In this document: positions 62,952 through 64,000 of the stretch, piece after piece
Layout of the letters: every line of letters starts with the position of its first letter
Position numbering within the stretch: position 1 is the first letter of the stretch
Assembly: GCF_037975245.1 (NCBI RefSeq)
Contig: NC_092569.1
Location: 26,467,168-26,531,167, forward strand
Source: Apostichopus japonicus
Taxonomy: Eukaryota; Echinodermata; Holothuroidea; Aspidochirotida; Stichopodidae
DNA length: 64,000 nucleotides
Reading direction: 5' to 3'
Notes under the pieces: model-generated
Databases searched by the model: none
What the model saw: only the letters and a program-made list of their open reading frames with translations
Told to the model about the DNA's origin: nothing
Made by a program: the position numbers and the translations under genes

Positions 62952-64000
62952 AATTTATTGCTTTATTCCGATTTCTTTATTGTTACTTTCACATTATTTT
63001 TTATTGTATTGTATGTATATTTTTGCTTTTGAATTGGTAGAAATAAATCAATCAAATCACACTGTACAAAAATGGTGTCTGCGTCCTGATCTAAAAGAAT
63101 ATCGAAAGGTCCAATTGTGTATGTAATAATATGCGCTTGCTTTGAAGGTCAACTGCGTTAAATGTTCCCAAAAGTAAAACATCATTGACGTTTTAACTAT
63201 TCTATATCAATGTCGACTTTTCTCTTTGAGTCGCTCGCGAAAGTCTATCTTGACATTTAGATGTCAAAATGAGGAAATGTCTCTCAAAGGGTAACCAACA
63301 GGTGACATTTTAGGGTCCTTGTGGCAAATTAAATGCGTCAAACAAGTACCCCGTCACAGATTAGATTTTGTATGGGGGGGGGGGGGGGACTGGGTGTGCT
63401 GGCTTAGGCAGGAGTCAACCCAGAGCTCAGGAAAGTACCACGTTTGTCTATTCACCACGTCCGCATAGGACCCATTGTTCTGTAAAGAATTCGGGAAGGG
63501 AGGGGTTGCCCTGTAATACCTAGGAAGTAGTCTCACAGCAAGTGACTTGGTTTAAGACGGTGGATCAGTAGTTTGGGTTTCGTGGACAGGTTCTCCTTTA
63601 GGTGACTCTGGCCAACATCCCCCGATTTTTGCTATGTGAGAAGCCCCCGCCTTTCCCAGAAGAACTCTGGGTTGCACCCTTGACCAGTAGTAGAAAACCA
63701 TTGACTAACTAATGCATCCCTTGTGGTAGTTTGACGAGTATCGAAAATCTGGGGACGCTATTTCACTAAAACTTCTCTGTCAGTTAGTTATGGGTTTAAA
63801 TGGGGGAGCTATAAAGAGTTTCCTTTAATCTCGCCATATTAATCTTTACCAGGACCAAACCAAGAGTTTTGACATTACGTGGTTACATGTATGTATTCAT
63901 CTTGTTTAAGCTTTGAAGCCGTCAAATAGAGATTGCGCAGGGTTTACGCTCCCCGCTGATTGATTGAAACAGTCAACGAATGTTTCATGGTTACCTTATC
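62952..64000. other. Presumed intron after the paralogous exon, nothing recognised
   Basis: A G run of about 14 bases lies at 63376-63389. No second FReD exon or other gene is seen to the end of the window. Confidence 0.5.

Overview
This is nuclear DNA of an animal. It is AT-rich and has introns, canonical GT-AG splice sites, secreted fibrinogen-related (FReD) exons, LINE fragments, DNA transposons, TA microsatellites and long G/C homopolymers. The FReD family and repeat content suit a marine invertebrate, perhaps an echinoderm, but the species cannot be fixed from the sequence alone. Most long open frames in the window are by-products of repeats.

The backbone is one gene of about 54 kb on the minus strand (55478 down to 1535), rebuilt here from splice sites and reading phase. 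A signal-peptide exon (55388-55478) is followed by a short exon (46865-46942), a Thr-rich stalk exon (40711-40784) and three exons that together make a complete FReD (38460-38588, 8543-8807, 1535-1800). All junction phases agree and the joined frame is 903 nt (300 residues plus stop). Two further copies of the stalk exon lie between. One (45972-46057) has lost a single base. The other (41848-43581) is split by a 1.64-kb insertion with 14-bp terminal inverted repeats and an 8-bp target duplication, hAT-like. Skipping both keeps the frame.

The most striking feature is the intron between the first and second FReD exons. About 25 kb of it (10265-38459) is a tandem array of about 325 copies of a 77-bp unit. 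Each unit is made of the last ~24 nt of the upstream FReD exon (reading MTDGGGWT), its 5' splice donor, the first ~30 nt of the intron and an AT-rich filler. The array has therefore grown out of the gene's own exon-intron boundary, in the gene's own orientation, and fills the intron with hundreds of copies of a real splice donor. It shows higher-order duplications (3,258 bp and ~1,940 bp) and carries two TIR transposons inserted at TA sites (10427-11468 and 12261-14327). An inverted paralogue of the same exon at 62792-62920 (plus strand) carries a single, unexpanded copy of the boundary.

Other regions: a 51-bp tandem repeat at the left edge; a possible exon of a neighbouring gene at 745-830; a second, unrelated 44-bp array with a 1,056-bp higher-order repeat in the last intron (1921-4850), followed by a 720-bp direct duplication and an inverted arm with a perfect palindrome; decayed LINE, LTR and SINE pieces between 49 and 54 kb and again at 61-63 kb; and long stretches in which nothing is recognised.
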